From: JAZNSB01 sp045590955
GTDB lineage: Bacteria; Pseudomonadota; Alphaproteobacteria; RF32; CAG-239
Reading direction: 5' to 3'
Length of the DNA: 64,000 nt
NCBI GenBank assembly: GCA_045590955.1
Contig: JAZNSB010000059.1
Location: forward strand, 1-64,000
Below are positions 19,077-26,350 of this stretch, piece after piece; the first letter of the stretch is position 1; each line of letters opens with the position of its first letter. Made by a program: the position numbers and the translations under genes. Under the pieces are notes generated by a model. That model made no database searches. It saw nothing but the letters and a program-made list of their open reading frames with translations, and was not told the DNA's origin.

Positions 19077-19741
19077 TCCTGCAAAAAATTTTGCCATTCA
19101 GTCAAATGTTGCTCTCTAAAAAAGTGTGTTAAAAAATCTACCATGCACTTGTGTCTTATTTTTCCTTCTTCAATGGCATAATCTGTATAAAGCATGTCTT
19201 TTATTTTGAGCAATTTTTCAAAAAAGTGATTAATAAAGTTATCTGACTTTCTGTTTGGCAATTTATATCTCTGATAAGAAATATCTACTTCCGGCCAAAC
19301 TTTTTCATCAAAAACAACCGTCTGACATCTGGCAAAAGCATAATTTAAACACCTGATTATTCCATTTATGCCAATTGCATCTAACATATCTGCATCGGAA
19401 ACAATTTTTGCTTCAAGCAAAGTTGGTTGCAAACCTTTTAATCGCTTAGAATAGCCTATTTGAGCAATAACATCCAAAACAAGCTTTTGCACATTTTCAT
19501 CAACACCGGCATTTTTCATAATGTTTTTTGCATTAGACAACTTTTCCGAGGTTTCAAATAACTTATAATCATCTACATCATGCAATAAAGCAGCCAATAA
19601 TGTTACCGTTTCGTTTGCCTCTGTTTGAGTTTTCAAAATTTGTTGAGTTGTATCAAACACCCTTAATACATGATCAAAACCATGCCCTGTATCATCATTT
19701 TGTAACAACGATTTCACACTGTTTTTTATATTTTCAATCAT
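19046..19741 (-). CDS. HD-domain phosphohydrolase
   Basis: The 231-residue protein has the HD superfamily metal motifs: DTGHGFDHVLRV (first His), LLAALLHDVDDYKLF (His-Asp pair), and a late Asp in AKIVSDADMLDAIG. The layout matches YedJ-like predicted metal-dependent phosphohydrolases that act on nucleotides or related small phosphates. Its ATG overlaps the ruvC stop by 4 nt, and its 3' end overlaps the convergent membrane-protein gene by 31 nt. The substrate is unknown. Confidence 0.85.
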   Translation of the reverse strand: MIENIKNSVKSLLQNDDTGHGFDHVLRVFDTTQQILKTQTEANETVTLLAALLHDVDDYKLFETSEKLSNAKNIMKNAGVDENVQKLVLDVIAQIGYSKRLKGLQPTLLEAKIVSDADMLDAIGINGIIRCLNYAFARCQTVVFDEKVWPEVDISYQRYKLPNRKSDNFINHFFEKLLKIKDMLYTDYAIEEGKIRHKCMVDFLTHFFREQHLTEWQNFLQDYCSKLNKIS

Positions 19742-20214
19742 CTCGGCACATTTCTCAAATGACTGTGAGCAATTGCCGCTGCCAACGCATCAGAAGAATC
19801 ATTATTTTCAGGCTTTGCACCCGGCAACAAAACTTTCACCATTGTTTCCACCTGATTTTTGTCCGCATGCCCAACGCCCACAACTGCCTTTTTTATTTTG
19901 TTTGCTCCATATTCAAACAACGGAATATCAAACATTGTAGGAGCCAACAATACCACTCCTCTTGCTTCCACCAGTTTAATTGTAGACTGCGGATTAGAAT
20001 TAAGAAAAACTTCTTCCGCCGCAGCCTCATCAGGTTTATATTGCTCAATTACTTGTGTTAAGGTCTCAAAAATAGATTTAAGTCTTTTAGGCAATGCTTC
20101 TTTAGGGTTTGTCTTTATTCTGCCATCGGCCACATAACAAATATGATTGGCATTAACATCTACAATTCCCCACCCTGTTGAAGACAAGCTTGGATCAAGA
20201 CCTAATATTCTCAT
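19738..20214 (-). CDS. ruvC: Holliday junction resolvase RuvC
   Basis: RuvC cuts four-way junctions bound by RuvAB. The 158-residue product has the RNase H-like fold with catalytic carboxylates in ILGLDPSLSSTGWG (Asp7), AAEEVFLNSNPQS (Glu), and DSSDALAAAIAH near the C-terminus. Length is usual. The gene overlaps both neighbours by 4 nt (yebC upstream, HD hydrolase downstream) and is on the opposite strand from ruvA-ruvB. Confidence 0.96.
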   Translation of the reverse strand: MRILGLDPSLSSTGWGIVDVNANHICYVADGRIKTNPKEALPKRLKSIFETLTQVIEQYKPDEAAAEEVFLNSNPQSTIKLVEARGVVLLAPTMFDIPLFEYGANKIKKAVVGVGHADKNQVETMVKVLLPGAKPENNDSSDALAAAIAHSHLRNVPR

Positions 20215-20954
20215 AAACTTTCCAATACACCTTCTGCAAATTCTGCATTGTGGAAAACATGTTGCACATCATCATCTTCTTCCAATGCATCAACAAAAGC
20301 CAAAAGTTTTTCTGCGCTTTCTTTGTCTGCTATCGTTGTCTTTGCCACAGGTTTCCACTCCAATCTTGAAGCGCAAGGTGTTCCAAATTTTTGTTCCAAA
20401 GCCTCTGTAACCACATTCAAATCTTCAGGCAAAGTTTCAATTTCATGAGATTCTTCAGTAAACACTTCTTGAGCACCGGCTTCCAAAGCTGCTTCAAACA
20501 TTTCATCAGCAGAGGCTGTTTCCAAAGGATATTGCACATATCCTATACGTTGAAAGTTAAATGCCACAGAACCGTCCACACCCATACTTCCGCCTCTTTT
20601 GTTAAATAATGCACGCACATTACTTGCCGTTCTGTTTTTATTATCTGTCAAAGCTTCAACAATCACAGCCACGTTTGCCGGACCGAAACCTTCATATCTC
20701 ATGGTCACAAAATCATCACCACCGGCGGTCTGAGAAGCTTTTGCAATTGCTCTTTCAATGTTATCTTTTGGCATACTTTCAGCTCTTGCTGCCTGCACGG
20801 CCAATCTCAATCTCGGGTTTTTATCCGGATCAGGCATACCGGATTTTGCTGCCACAGTAATTTCTCTTGAAAGTTTTGCAAAAACTCTTGCTTTTTTTGC
20901 GTCTTGCGCACCTTTACGATACATAATATTTTTAAATTGCGAATGTCCTGCCAT
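20211..20954 (-). CDS. yebC: YebC/PmpR-family DNA- or ribosome-associated regulator
   Basis: The 247-residue product starts MAGHSQFKNIMYRKGAQDAKKARVFAKLSREI, the family hallmark, and has KNRTASNVRALFNKRGGSMGVDGSVAFNF in the middle. Members act as transcription regulators, and some have been linked to relief of ribosome stalling. AAGGA precedes the ATG. yebC-ruvC adjacency is the widely conserved arrangement. Confidence 0.95.
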   Translation of the reverse strand: MAGHSQFKNIMYRKGAQDAKKARVFAKLSREITVAAKSGMPDPDKNPRLRLAVQAARAESMPKDNIERAIAKASQTAGGDDFVTMRYEGFGPANVAVIVEALTDNKNRTASNVRALFNKRGGSMGVDGSVAFNFQRIGYVQYPLETASADEMFEAALEAGAQEVFTEESHEIETLPEDLNVVTEALEQKFGTPCASRLEWKPVAKTTIADKESAEKLLAFVDALEEDDDVQHVFHNAEFAEGVLESL

Positions 20955-20986
20955 TTTCTTTTCCTTAAAATCTTATTATTTTAAAA

Positions 20987-21760
20987 TTAGTATTTTGTAA
21001 TCATATAATCCAATCTGTTTTCATCTGCAAATAAAATTTTAATTCCCACACCTTTTATGTTTACCAGTTCTTGTCCCGGATCTACATAAATGTTTTCAAA
21101 TTCTCCTTTGTCTGCATTTTGTTTTGAATAATCCAAATATAGGAACAAAATTTTTCCTAATTCCATACCACCATATTTAATTTCAAACCCTTTAACAGGA
21201 TGAGATTGCACCGCAGAAGACTTTCTTACCGGTACCATACGAAGTTGTCTTGGTGTTGGAATATAATCTTCTCCAATAATAATCAAACTTGAACCTTTAA
21301 GTTCTCCGCAAATTCTGGCAAATGTTCCGTCTTCATTTAAGAGCAACACCACATTTTCTATATTTGTTGGAAGCAATGCATATCTGACACCGTCAACAGT
21401 CACTTCTCCAACAATTTTATATGTTTGGTTTTTATAATACTTAAACGGAACAGACACATTTCCAATTACCCCGTCAATGGAAGGTCTGACAAAATTTTCA
21501 GCATATTCATCTCTTTGCATGATTTTGTTTACTGCCACCGGATATCCCACCATAGCACTGTGCACGGTATTTATATCCGGCTCCATTTCCGTAACATAAT
21601 CTGATGATACTTTTTTCATATCCCAATCATACAAAGAAACTTTATACCCTTTGAAAAAAGCAAACATCTGTTTAGAATCCCAAACATCATGACTTTTTGC
21701 ACTTATGCAAGAAGACAAAACAAGCATACAGCTTAAAAGAACAAATTTTTTCATTACCAT
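20987..21760 (-). CDS. Unrecognised lipoprotein
   Basis: The 257-residue product has a lipoprotein signal peptide with lipobox LSSC (Cys at about 18) after a short basic start. The mature part is beta-rich and repeats the pattern of short strands (VTVDGVRYALLPTN, VVLLLNEDGTFARICG). No family is recognised. Two starts are possible, ATG 21760 and ATG 21754. The second gives the more typical MKKFVLLSC. It is the first gene ahead of yebC on the minus strand, and the 32-nt gap to yebC could allow cotranscription. Confidence 0.75.
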   Translation of the reverse strand: MVMKKFVLLSCMLVLSSCISAKSHDVWDSKQMFAFFKGYKVSLYDWDMKKVSSDYVTEMEPDINTVHSAMVGYPVAVNKIMQRDEYAENFVRPSIDGVIGNVSVPFKYYKNQTYKIVGEVTVDGVRYALLPTNIENVVLLLNEDGTFARICGELKGSSLIIIGEDYIPTPRQLRMVPVRKSSAVQSHPVKGFEIKYGGMELGKILFLYLDYSKQNADKGEFENIYVDPGQELVNIKGVGIKILFADENRLDYMITKY

Positions 21761-21849
21761 TTCTCTACAAATTAATGTTTTGATAAGTATAATTAATATA
21801 ACATAAAGTTAAAGTAGTAAACAATAGATTCTAACTTATGAGGAAAATT

Positions 21850-23520
21850 ATGCAAATATCCGACATTAAAGACCTATTAAAGACAAAAAAACTTGATGCA
21901 TACCTTATAAACAGAGGCAATGTTTTCATAAATTCAGATATTTTACCGCAAGAAAACATCATAAACAAGCTCACCGGATTTACCGGAAGCAACGCCACTC
22001 TTATTGTTTGCCAAAAAGACTGCTATTTATTCACGGATTCCAGATACGAACTTCAAGCTCCCATTGAAACCAAAGGAAAAAAAATAAAAGTTATTTGCGG
22101 ATATTTTTTAGATTGGCTCAAAGAACAAAAAGAAGACTTCAAACTTGGTATCAATCCATGGACTTTAAGCATAGACACTTTTAACAAAATCAAAAAAAGA
22201 GCGCCACAAATTCAAATTGTAAAATCAGATTTATTAAATATCGGAAGCAACATATGCAAAAAAACTTTTAACGTATTTGAACATCAAACAAAGTTTTGTG
22301 GCATCAAGTCAAAAGAAAAAATCAAACAAATCAGGACCTTTATAGAAGAAAAAAATCTTGATGCTCTTCTTTTGTGTTCTCCGGAAAGCGTTTCTTGGTT
22401 GTTAAACATCCGTTCAAACTGCTTACCTTGCACGCCGGTTGTTAGGGCCTTTGCTCTCATCACAAAACAAGGCAAAACGCAAACTTTTGCGCAGAATTTA
22501 AAAAATCTTGATTATGCCGATTTTAAAGATTTACCTCAGGCTTTAGAAAAATTTACAAACATTGGTATTGATGAAAAACAAACCCCTCTTTTTATTAGTG
22601 ATTTTATTGGAAGATACAAAAGAATTTCAGACCCTGTAATGGACTTAAAGGCTGTTAAAAACAACACAGAATTAAAAGGCTTTAGAGCATGCCACATAGA
22701 AGATGGGGTTGCCGTAACCAAACTTCTTTATTGGCTCAAACACTCTTGGCAAAACAAAACAGAGCTTGATGTTGTAAAAAAATTATTTTCTTTACGTCAA
22801 CAAGGCAAACTGTTTTTTTCCAACAGTTTTGAAACTATTGCGGGTTTTGGTCCAAACGGAGCCATTGTTCATTACAGTCCATCAATAAAAAGCAACAAAA
22901 AGCTTGGAAACGGACTTGTTTTAATAGACAGTGGCGGACAATACTTCAACGGCACCACAGACGTCACACGCACCATTTGCCTTGGCAAACCCACAAAAGA
23001 ACAAATCCAGTGTTTTACAGCGGTTTTAAAAGCCCATATTGCTTTAAGCTCTGCATATTTTCCGCAAGGCACACAAGCCGGCAAATTAGAAAGTTTATCA
23101 AAATCGCAACTTTGGAAAATTGGCAAAAATTATATGCACGGCACAGGACACGGTGTTGGACATTTTTCCGTAATTCATGAAAATCCGCCCAGCATATCAA
23201 GCTCTAAAAACCTGCAACCACTAAAAGAAGGCATGGTTACTTCTATTGAACCGGGATATTACAAAGAATCAAAATTCGGCATAAGAATTGAAAATTTGGT
23301 AGAAATTTGCAAATGTTCACAATCTTTTGAATTTGAGATGCTAAAATTTGAGCCTCTAACTTTAGTTCCTATTGATAAAGAGCTGATTGATGCATATTTA
23401 TTGAGCAAAGAAGAAAAGGCATGGCTCAATGAATATCATAAAAAAGTTTTTGCAAAAATTTCAAAAAGACTATCCAAAGAAGAACGTTCTTGGCTTGCTG
23501 ACGCTTGCAGTCCTATTTAG
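21850..23520 (+). CDS. pepP: Xaa-Pro aminopeptidase, M24B family
   Basis: The roughly 556-residue product has the three-domain layout of the larger aminopeptidase P class: two creatinase-like N-terminal domains and a C-terminal pita-bread domain. The five metal ligands are visible: Asp and Asp in IDSGGQYFNGTTDVTRT, His in GTGHGVGHF, Glu in SIEPGYYK, and Glu in GIRIENLVEI. It removes N-terminal residues preceding proline. ATG 21850 is chosen because AGGA lies 6 nt upstream; an ATG at 21838 is possible. The last 92 nt overlap the next gene in another frame. Confidence 0.92.
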   Translation: MQISDIKDLLKTKKLDAYLINRGNVFINSDILPQENIINKLTGFTGSNATLIVCQKDCYLFTDSRYELQAPIETKGKKIKVICGYFLDWLKEQKEDFKLGINPWTLSIDTFNKIKKRAPQIQIVKSDLLNIGSNICKKTFNVFEHQTKFCGIKSKEKIKQIRTFIEEKNLDALLLCSPESVSWLLNIRSNCLPCTPVVRAFALITKQGKTQTFAQNLKNLDYADFKDLPQALEKFTNIGIDEKQTPLFISDFIGRYKRISDPVMDLKAVKNNTELKGFRACHIEDGVAVTKLLYWLKHSWQNKTELDVVKKLFSLRQQGKLFFSNSFETIAGFGPNGAIVHYSPSIKSNKKLGNGLVLIDSGGQYFNGTTDVTRTICLGKPTKEQIQCFTAVLKAHIALSSAYFPQGTQAGKLESLSKSQLWKIGKNYMHGTGHGVGHFSVIHENPPSISSSKNLQPLKEGMVTSIEPGYYKESKFGIRIENLVEICKCSQSFEFEMLKFEPLTLVPIDKELIDAYLLSKEEKAWLNEYHKKVFAKISKRLSKEERSWLADACSPI

Positions 23521-23956
23521 CCTGTTTTTTGTTTTTCAGAGCAAAGCAAGGCTTATATATCAGGCGGGATTTTCTCCTGACCAAAGCCTGGAGCAATACT
23601 TTGATATCACCAGAAGATATTGGCAAAAGCCGATTATTTTTGTATTTTTTAATGGCAGACCATGTTATATGTGTCCCCAAACCATAAACAGCATATACAA
23701 TGTTTGGCAAAACAACTTTGCAGATTTGTATGACTATTTTGAAATCAACTACTTTCAAGATCAAGAATATAATTTTATCCAAAACTATCAATTACGTGCA
23801 CCTTTAAGTATTGTTTTGCAAAACGTAAACAATGGCGTTATGACAAATTGGGTAAAAATAGACAACCCTCAAACCGGCTATCTTCCATCTCCCATATACA
23901 AAGAAAGATTAATAAGCGACATAAACAATTTCTTTGGTCATATTCCGAGTTTTTAA
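23429..23956 (+). CDS. Membrane-anchored thioredoxin-like protein, overlapping pepP
   Basis: The 175-residue product has a basic N-terminus and one membrane segment (about 22-37, VLGLLTLAVLFSLFFVF). A periplasmic domain follows with FFNGRPCYMCPQTI: a CYMC pair after a beta strand, as in thioredoxin folds. RAPLSIVLQ follows, where the Pro would be the cis-proline. This suggests a thiol redox or metal-handling role. No named family is recognised. The ATG lies inside pepP, with AAAAGG about 9 nt upstream, so it is probably translationally coupled. A downstream TTG would remove much of the overlap but would cut into the membrane segment. Confidence 0.72.
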   Translation: MNIIKKFLQKFQKDYPKKNVLGLLTLAVLFSLFFVFQSKARLIYQAGFSPDQSLEQYFDITRRYWQKPIIFVFFNGRPCYMCPQTINSIYNVWQNNFADLYDYFEINYFQDQEYNFIQNYQLRAPLSIVLQNVNNGVMTNWVKIDNPQTGYLPSPIYKERLISDINNFFGHIPSF

Positions 23957-23995
23957 ATTGAACCGCACGAACTCACTGTAAGCCTTAAAAATCAA

Positions 23996-24021
23996 GGGTT
24001 AGCAAAGAATTTTGCTAACCC
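23996..24021. repeat. Perfect 11-base inverted repeat
   Basis: GGGTTAGCAAA and its exact complement flank a 4-nt loop 39 nt after the thioredoxin-like gene. No T-run follows on either strand, so it is not a standard terminator. It may be a processing hairpin or half of an old element. The rest of 23957-24163 contains only an unbroken 59-codon frame, ending at 24136 and lacking a normal start (see findings). Confidence 0.7.
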
Positions 24022-24163
24022 TGTCCAAACTGGCTGCGCGTGGTGTACAGTCATCGAACTTTTACAACAACATCGCAAAGAAGTTATTTCTATTAAAGAT
24101 CAACTCCGCTATGTTAGGGAAATATTGGCAGCATGATCCTCATAAACAAAGTATATCAGAATA

Positions 24164-24192
24164 TTGACAGGAATATAGTTTTTTGTTATAAT
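24164..24192 (+). promoter_or_regulatory. Consensus sigma-70 promoter
   Basis: TTGACA at 24164-24169 and TATAAT at 24187-24192 are both exact consensus hexamers with the ideal 17-nt spacer, 44 nt before the start of the orphan gene at 24237. Confidence 0.85.
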
Positions 24193-24236
24193 TTCTATAA
24201 TTAGTATAAAAGGAAGTTTTTCTTAGGAGGTTTAGA

Positions 24237-25079
24237 ATGTATTACCACTTTGAGCGAGAATTGAAAAATATCCAAAACAATATCCAAGATAATGAAAAAT
24301 ATTATGACAAAGATAAAGTAAGGATGTTTGGTGATAAGCTTAAATTAGCCGATTTATGCACGAGGATATATTTTGAAAGAGAAAAGTTGTTGCGTGAACA
24401 AAAAGAAACAACGGATGCAGAAAAACTGCAAAAATTGAAAGAGCAAACTGCAAACTTAGATCAATTTATAGAAGAAAATAAATTAAGAGAAAAGAGGGAT
24501 GAGGCTTTTGAATATATTCGAAAAACAAGTCCCATGTATAAAAAACTTTATGAGTCTGGAGCGAGGTTAGGAATTGACTACATTGTAATACCTGACGGCG
24601 CAGCATATCACTATCCCGCAACATCAATTGATCATAGACCAGATAGATGTTTTATTGATTATGAACGATTAGGATATGAAAAAGGAAAGCCTTGTGAAAA
24701 TTACAACAGTGGGGCTTGTGTTGTTTTTGACGGGGAAGATTTAATATTAACGTGTGATTGTTCATTATATGAGTCTTTAACAAGAAGTTGTAAATATGAA
24801 ACACGGGGAGGCATTCCTTTTTACAATGGTGGTCAGGAGATGTATTTTGATAGTGTCCCTTTAGAAAGACAGTTTGAAGGAATGATAATACAGACCAAAG
24901 GAAATAATTATCAACTTGTTCCTTTAGGACTTGGAGACCAAAGAAGCTATAAAGATGAAATGCTTTGGAAGTTGTTAAGACAAAAGAGACATAATCAAAA
25001 AGGCTTTCATGGACCAAGAAAAAGACGCCCTTTACCAACAGAGGACAGGTTCAACGTCAGAGGAGGGGGGAGAGAGTAG
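24237..25079 (+). CDS. Unrecognised coiled-coil and Cys-containing protein
   Basis: The 280-residue product is not recognised. Residues 1-100 are highly charged and helical (LREQKETTDAEKLQKLKEQ), consistent with a coiled coil. The middle (about 105-200) has Tyr-rich segments and several Cys (NYNSGACVVFDGEDLILTCDCS). The last 40 residues are Arg/Gly-rich and basic (PRKRRPLPTEDR). No signal peptide or membrane segment is seen. AGGAGG lies 6 nt before the ATG, and a perfect-consensus promoter lies upstream, so it may be strongly expressed. It stands alone between a gene-poor spacer and the tRNA-Gln repeat region and uses GAG and AGG more than neighbouring genes, so recent acquisition is possible. 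Confidence 0.75.
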   Translation: MYYHFERELKNIQNNIQDNEKYYDKDKVRMFGDKLKLADLCTRIYFEREKLLREQKETTDAEKLQKLKEQTANLDQFIEENKLREKRDEAFEYIRKTSPMYKKLYESGARLGIDYIVIPDGAAYHYPATSIDHRPDRCFIDYERLGYEKGKPCENYNSGACVVFDGEDLILTCDCSLYESLTRSCKYETRGGIPFYNGGQEMYFDSVPLERQFEGMIIQTKGNNYQLVPLGLGDQRSYKDEMLWKLLRQKRHNQKGFHGPRKRRPLPTEDRFNVRGGGRE

Positions 25080-25132
25080 TTGGTTCAAGGATTGTAAAGT
25101 GTTATAATTGTTTGAACCATGAATTTCTGATG

Positions 25133-25168
25133 AAAAAACAAGAGGTTAGATATCAAAATCTAACCTCT
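25133..25168 (-). terminator. Outer terminator of the tRNA-Gln unit
   Basis: An 11-base inverted repeat (AGAGGTTAGAT at 25141-25151, its complement at 25158-25168) is followed, on the minus strand, by a run of T. It lies directly beyond the duplicated tRNA 3' end. Confidence 0.8.
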
Positions 25169-25174
25169 ATTCAA

Positions 25175-25193
25175 ATTGGCTGCTTGACCTGGA
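25175..25193 (-). repeat. Duplicated 3' end of tRNA-Gln (distal copy)
   Basis: Nineteen bases identical to the 3' end of tRNA-Gln including GCCA (plus strand ATTGGCTGCTTGACCTGGA), 153 nt from the copy inside the tRNA at 25328-25346. It resembles an att-type direct repeat or the repeat units downstream of E. coli tyrT. Confidence 0.88.
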
Positions 25194-25196
25194 AGT

Positions 25197-25217
25197 ATTG
25201 AGCTTTTCAAGCTCAAT
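25197..25217. repeat. Hairpin 1 of the tRNA-Gln insert
   Basis: ATTGAGCTT and AAGCTCAAT form a nine-base-pair hairpin with a three-base loop, between the two copies of the tRNA 3' end. Confidence 0.75.
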
Positions 25218-25229
25218 GATCTTACCGCG

Positions 25230-25253
25230 GGCAGACATATACCTGCCCGCATT
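25230..25253. repeat. GC-rich hairpin 2 of the tRNA-Gln insert
   Basis: GCGGGCAG and CTGCCCGC enclose an eight-base loop. It is unusually GC-rich for this chromosome, has no T-run, and may stabilise a non-coding transcript. Confidence 0.75.
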
Positions 25254-25298
25254 GCGATTCCGAACGGTTGGTTCGAGCCCAATGATAAAACAGCCAAC

Positions 25299-25321
25299 AA
25301 AAAAAGCACCACAAGGGTGCT
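25299..25321 (-). terminator. Inner terminator of tRNA-Gln (shared module)
   Basis: On the minus strand AGCACC, CTTGT, GGTGCT is followed by seven T, 9 nt beyond the tRNA CCA. The 32-base module around it (25296-25327) is nearly identical to that after tRNA-Thr at 26323-26353, with one substitution and one single-base indel. Confidence 0.88.
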
Positions 25322-25329
25322 GTTTTTAT

Positions 25330-25403
25330 TGGCTGCTTGACCTGGATTCGAACCAAGATTAACGGAGTCAGAGTCCGCTGTCCTACCATTAGACGATCAA
25401 GCA
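25330..25403 (-). tRNA. tRNA-Gln (anticodon CUG)
   Basis: On the minus strand this 74-base segment folds as a cloverleaf: acceptor TGCTTGA with TCAAGCA, anticodon stem GCGGA/TCCGT around loop CTCTGAC (anticodon CTG), T arm CTTGG-TTCGAAT-CCAGG, discriminator G, and an encoded CCA. It reads CAG codons. Its 3' 17 bases plus two downstream bases recur at 25175-25193. Confidence 0.95.
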
Positions 25404-25419
25404 ATTATAATTTTCTGTG

Positions 25420-25448
25420 TTTTTATGCTTTTTATCATACTTTGTCAA
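25420..25448 (-). promoter_or_regulatory. Promoter of tRNA-Gln
   Basis: On the minus strand TTGACA (25443-25448) is separated by 17 nt from TAAAAA (25420-25425), about 17 nt before the tRNA 5' end. The -35 box is exact and the -10 box is weaker. Confidence 0.6.
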
Positions 25449-25458
25449 TAATTTTATT

Positions 25459-25505
25459 TAAAAAAACAACCGGCCACTCATTTCTGAGAAAGCCGGTTTG
25501 TTTTT
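25459..25505 (-). terminator. Terminator of the 25508-26071 gene
   Basis: On the minus strand AACAAACCGGC and GCCGGTTGTT pair with one bulge, and a run of seven T follows. Confidence 0.75.
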
Positions 25506-25507
25506 CA

Positions 25508-26071
25508 CTAAATGTCAAAGACATTAAAGGCTCCGTACCAAATGTGGTCTGAAATATCCACGTTTGGGAACCTTCGCTCAAACTCTGCTTGCGACATATA
25601 CACCGCAAAATAGACATTTGGCATGACAACGCTGTTGTCTCTCTTGCCTCTAAAATAACCGGACCTATCCAAAATGCAGGTGTGAGACACCTCAGCAGGA
25701 TTTGGATCTTTTACATCCAGAGCATAACAGCTATGATGCACCTTGCGCATCATAATGTTATTGATCTTACTTGAGGTTGTCCATGGCACATAACCATAAG
25801 TCAATCCCTCGCCTGTCAGTCCCAGTTCTTCGGCTTTTTGTTTAATCAACTCCAAGCCCTCGGCCTTATTAGCCATTGTTGCAATAGGGAAAATGCTCAC
25901 AATCACAACCTCTCCGTCACGATTGGATATATCCAATGCAAACTCCGGAAAGTCTCCTCCTCTATATTCACTGAGGTCTCCCTCAAAATTTTCCGGAAAC
26001 TCATACTCGCTTTTTTTAAGCTGAGGGAGCTGAGTGGACAACAAGTTCAACAATACTAAATGCTTTTTCAT
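25508..26071 (-). CDS. Unrecognised 187-residue protein
   Basis: The family is not recognised. The product has no convincing signal peptide or membrane segment. It contains two segments with alternating hydrophobic residues (GEVVIVSIFPIA, NVYFAVYMSQAEFERRF) and ends HIWYGAFNVFDI. It stands alone between the two tRNA units, has its own terminator at 25459-25505, and is transcribed toward tRNA-Gln. It could be a cargo or lineage-specific gene. Confidence 0.65.
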   Translation of the reverse strand: MKKHLVLLNLLSTQLPQLKKSEYEFPENFEGDLSEYRGGDFPEFALDISNRDGEVVIVSIFPIATMANKAEGLELIKQKAEELGLTGEGLTYGYVPWTTSSKINNIMMRKVHHSCYALDVKDPNPAEVSHTCILDRSGYFRGKRDNSVVMPNVYFAVYMSQAEFERRFPNVDISDHIWYGAFNVFDI

Positions 26072-26197
26072 AGCTTAATTTTTTTAAAACAAACATAATT
26101 ATTGTGATAAACACATATTTTCGTATTTTGGAGAATAACATCATTTTTTATAAAAATCAAGCATCTTTATTTTTTTTTGTAAAAAAATAATTTTATA

Positions 26198-26226
26198 TTG
26201 ACAACAATAAAACAGTAATATATAAA
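26198..26226 (+). promoter_or_regulatory. Promoter of tRNA-Thr
   Basis: TTGACA at 26198-26203 and TATAAA at 26221-26226 have a 17-nt spacer, ending 13 nt before the tRNA. Confidence 0.8.
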
Positions 26227-26239
26227 CTCAAGCACAAAC

Positions 26240-26315
26240 GCCGACATAGCTCAGTTGGTAGAGCAACTGATTTGTAATCAGTGGGTCCGGAGTTCAAGTC
26301 TCTCTGTCGGCACCA
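26240..26315 (+). tRNA. tRNA-Thr (anticodon UGU)
   Basis: A 76-base cloverleaf with acceptor GCCGACA/TGTCGGC, D arm GCTC/GAGC, anticodon stem ACTGA/TCAGT around TTTGTAA (anticodon TGT), discriminator A and encoded CCA. The T stem is irregular: CGGAG pairs with CTCTC only with a C-C mismatch at the outer position and a G-U next to it, where CTCCG would be expected. The 3' 21 bases plus six downstream recur at 26557-26583. Confidence 0.95.
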
Positions 26316-26321
26316 TTAAAA
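26295..26321 (+). repeat. 3' end of tRNA-Thr, proximal copy of the direct repeat
   Basis: A 27-base segment starting in the T loop (CAAGTCTCTCTGTCGG...) and running through CCA and ATTAAAA. It is repeated exactly at 26557-26583, 262 nt downstream. Confidence 0.9.
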
Positions 26322-26326
26322 CAAAA

Positions 26327-26350
26327 ACGCACCTTTGTGGTGCTTTTTTT
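26327..26350 (+). terminator. Inner terminator of tRNA-Thr (shared module)
   Basis: GCACC, TTTGT, GGTGC is followed by seven T. The surrounding module 26323-26353 is nearly identical to the one after tRNA-Gln on the opposite strand. Confidence 0.88.

Larger units (their letters stand above)
25080..25507. other. Gene-poor spacer holding tRNA-Gln and its duplicated 3' end
   Basis: No protein gene is supported here. From left to right it contains a weak inverted repeat (TGGTTCAA 25081-25088 with TTGAACCA 25112-25119), a minus-strand terminator, a second copy of the tRNA-Gln 3' end, two further hairpins, a shared terminator module, tRNA-Gln itself, its promoter, and the terminator of the 25508-26071 gene. 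Confidence 0.8.

Noticed and set aside
23996..24021. Terminator of the thioredoxin-like gene
   Set aside because: The hairpin is perfect, but no T-run follows on either strand.
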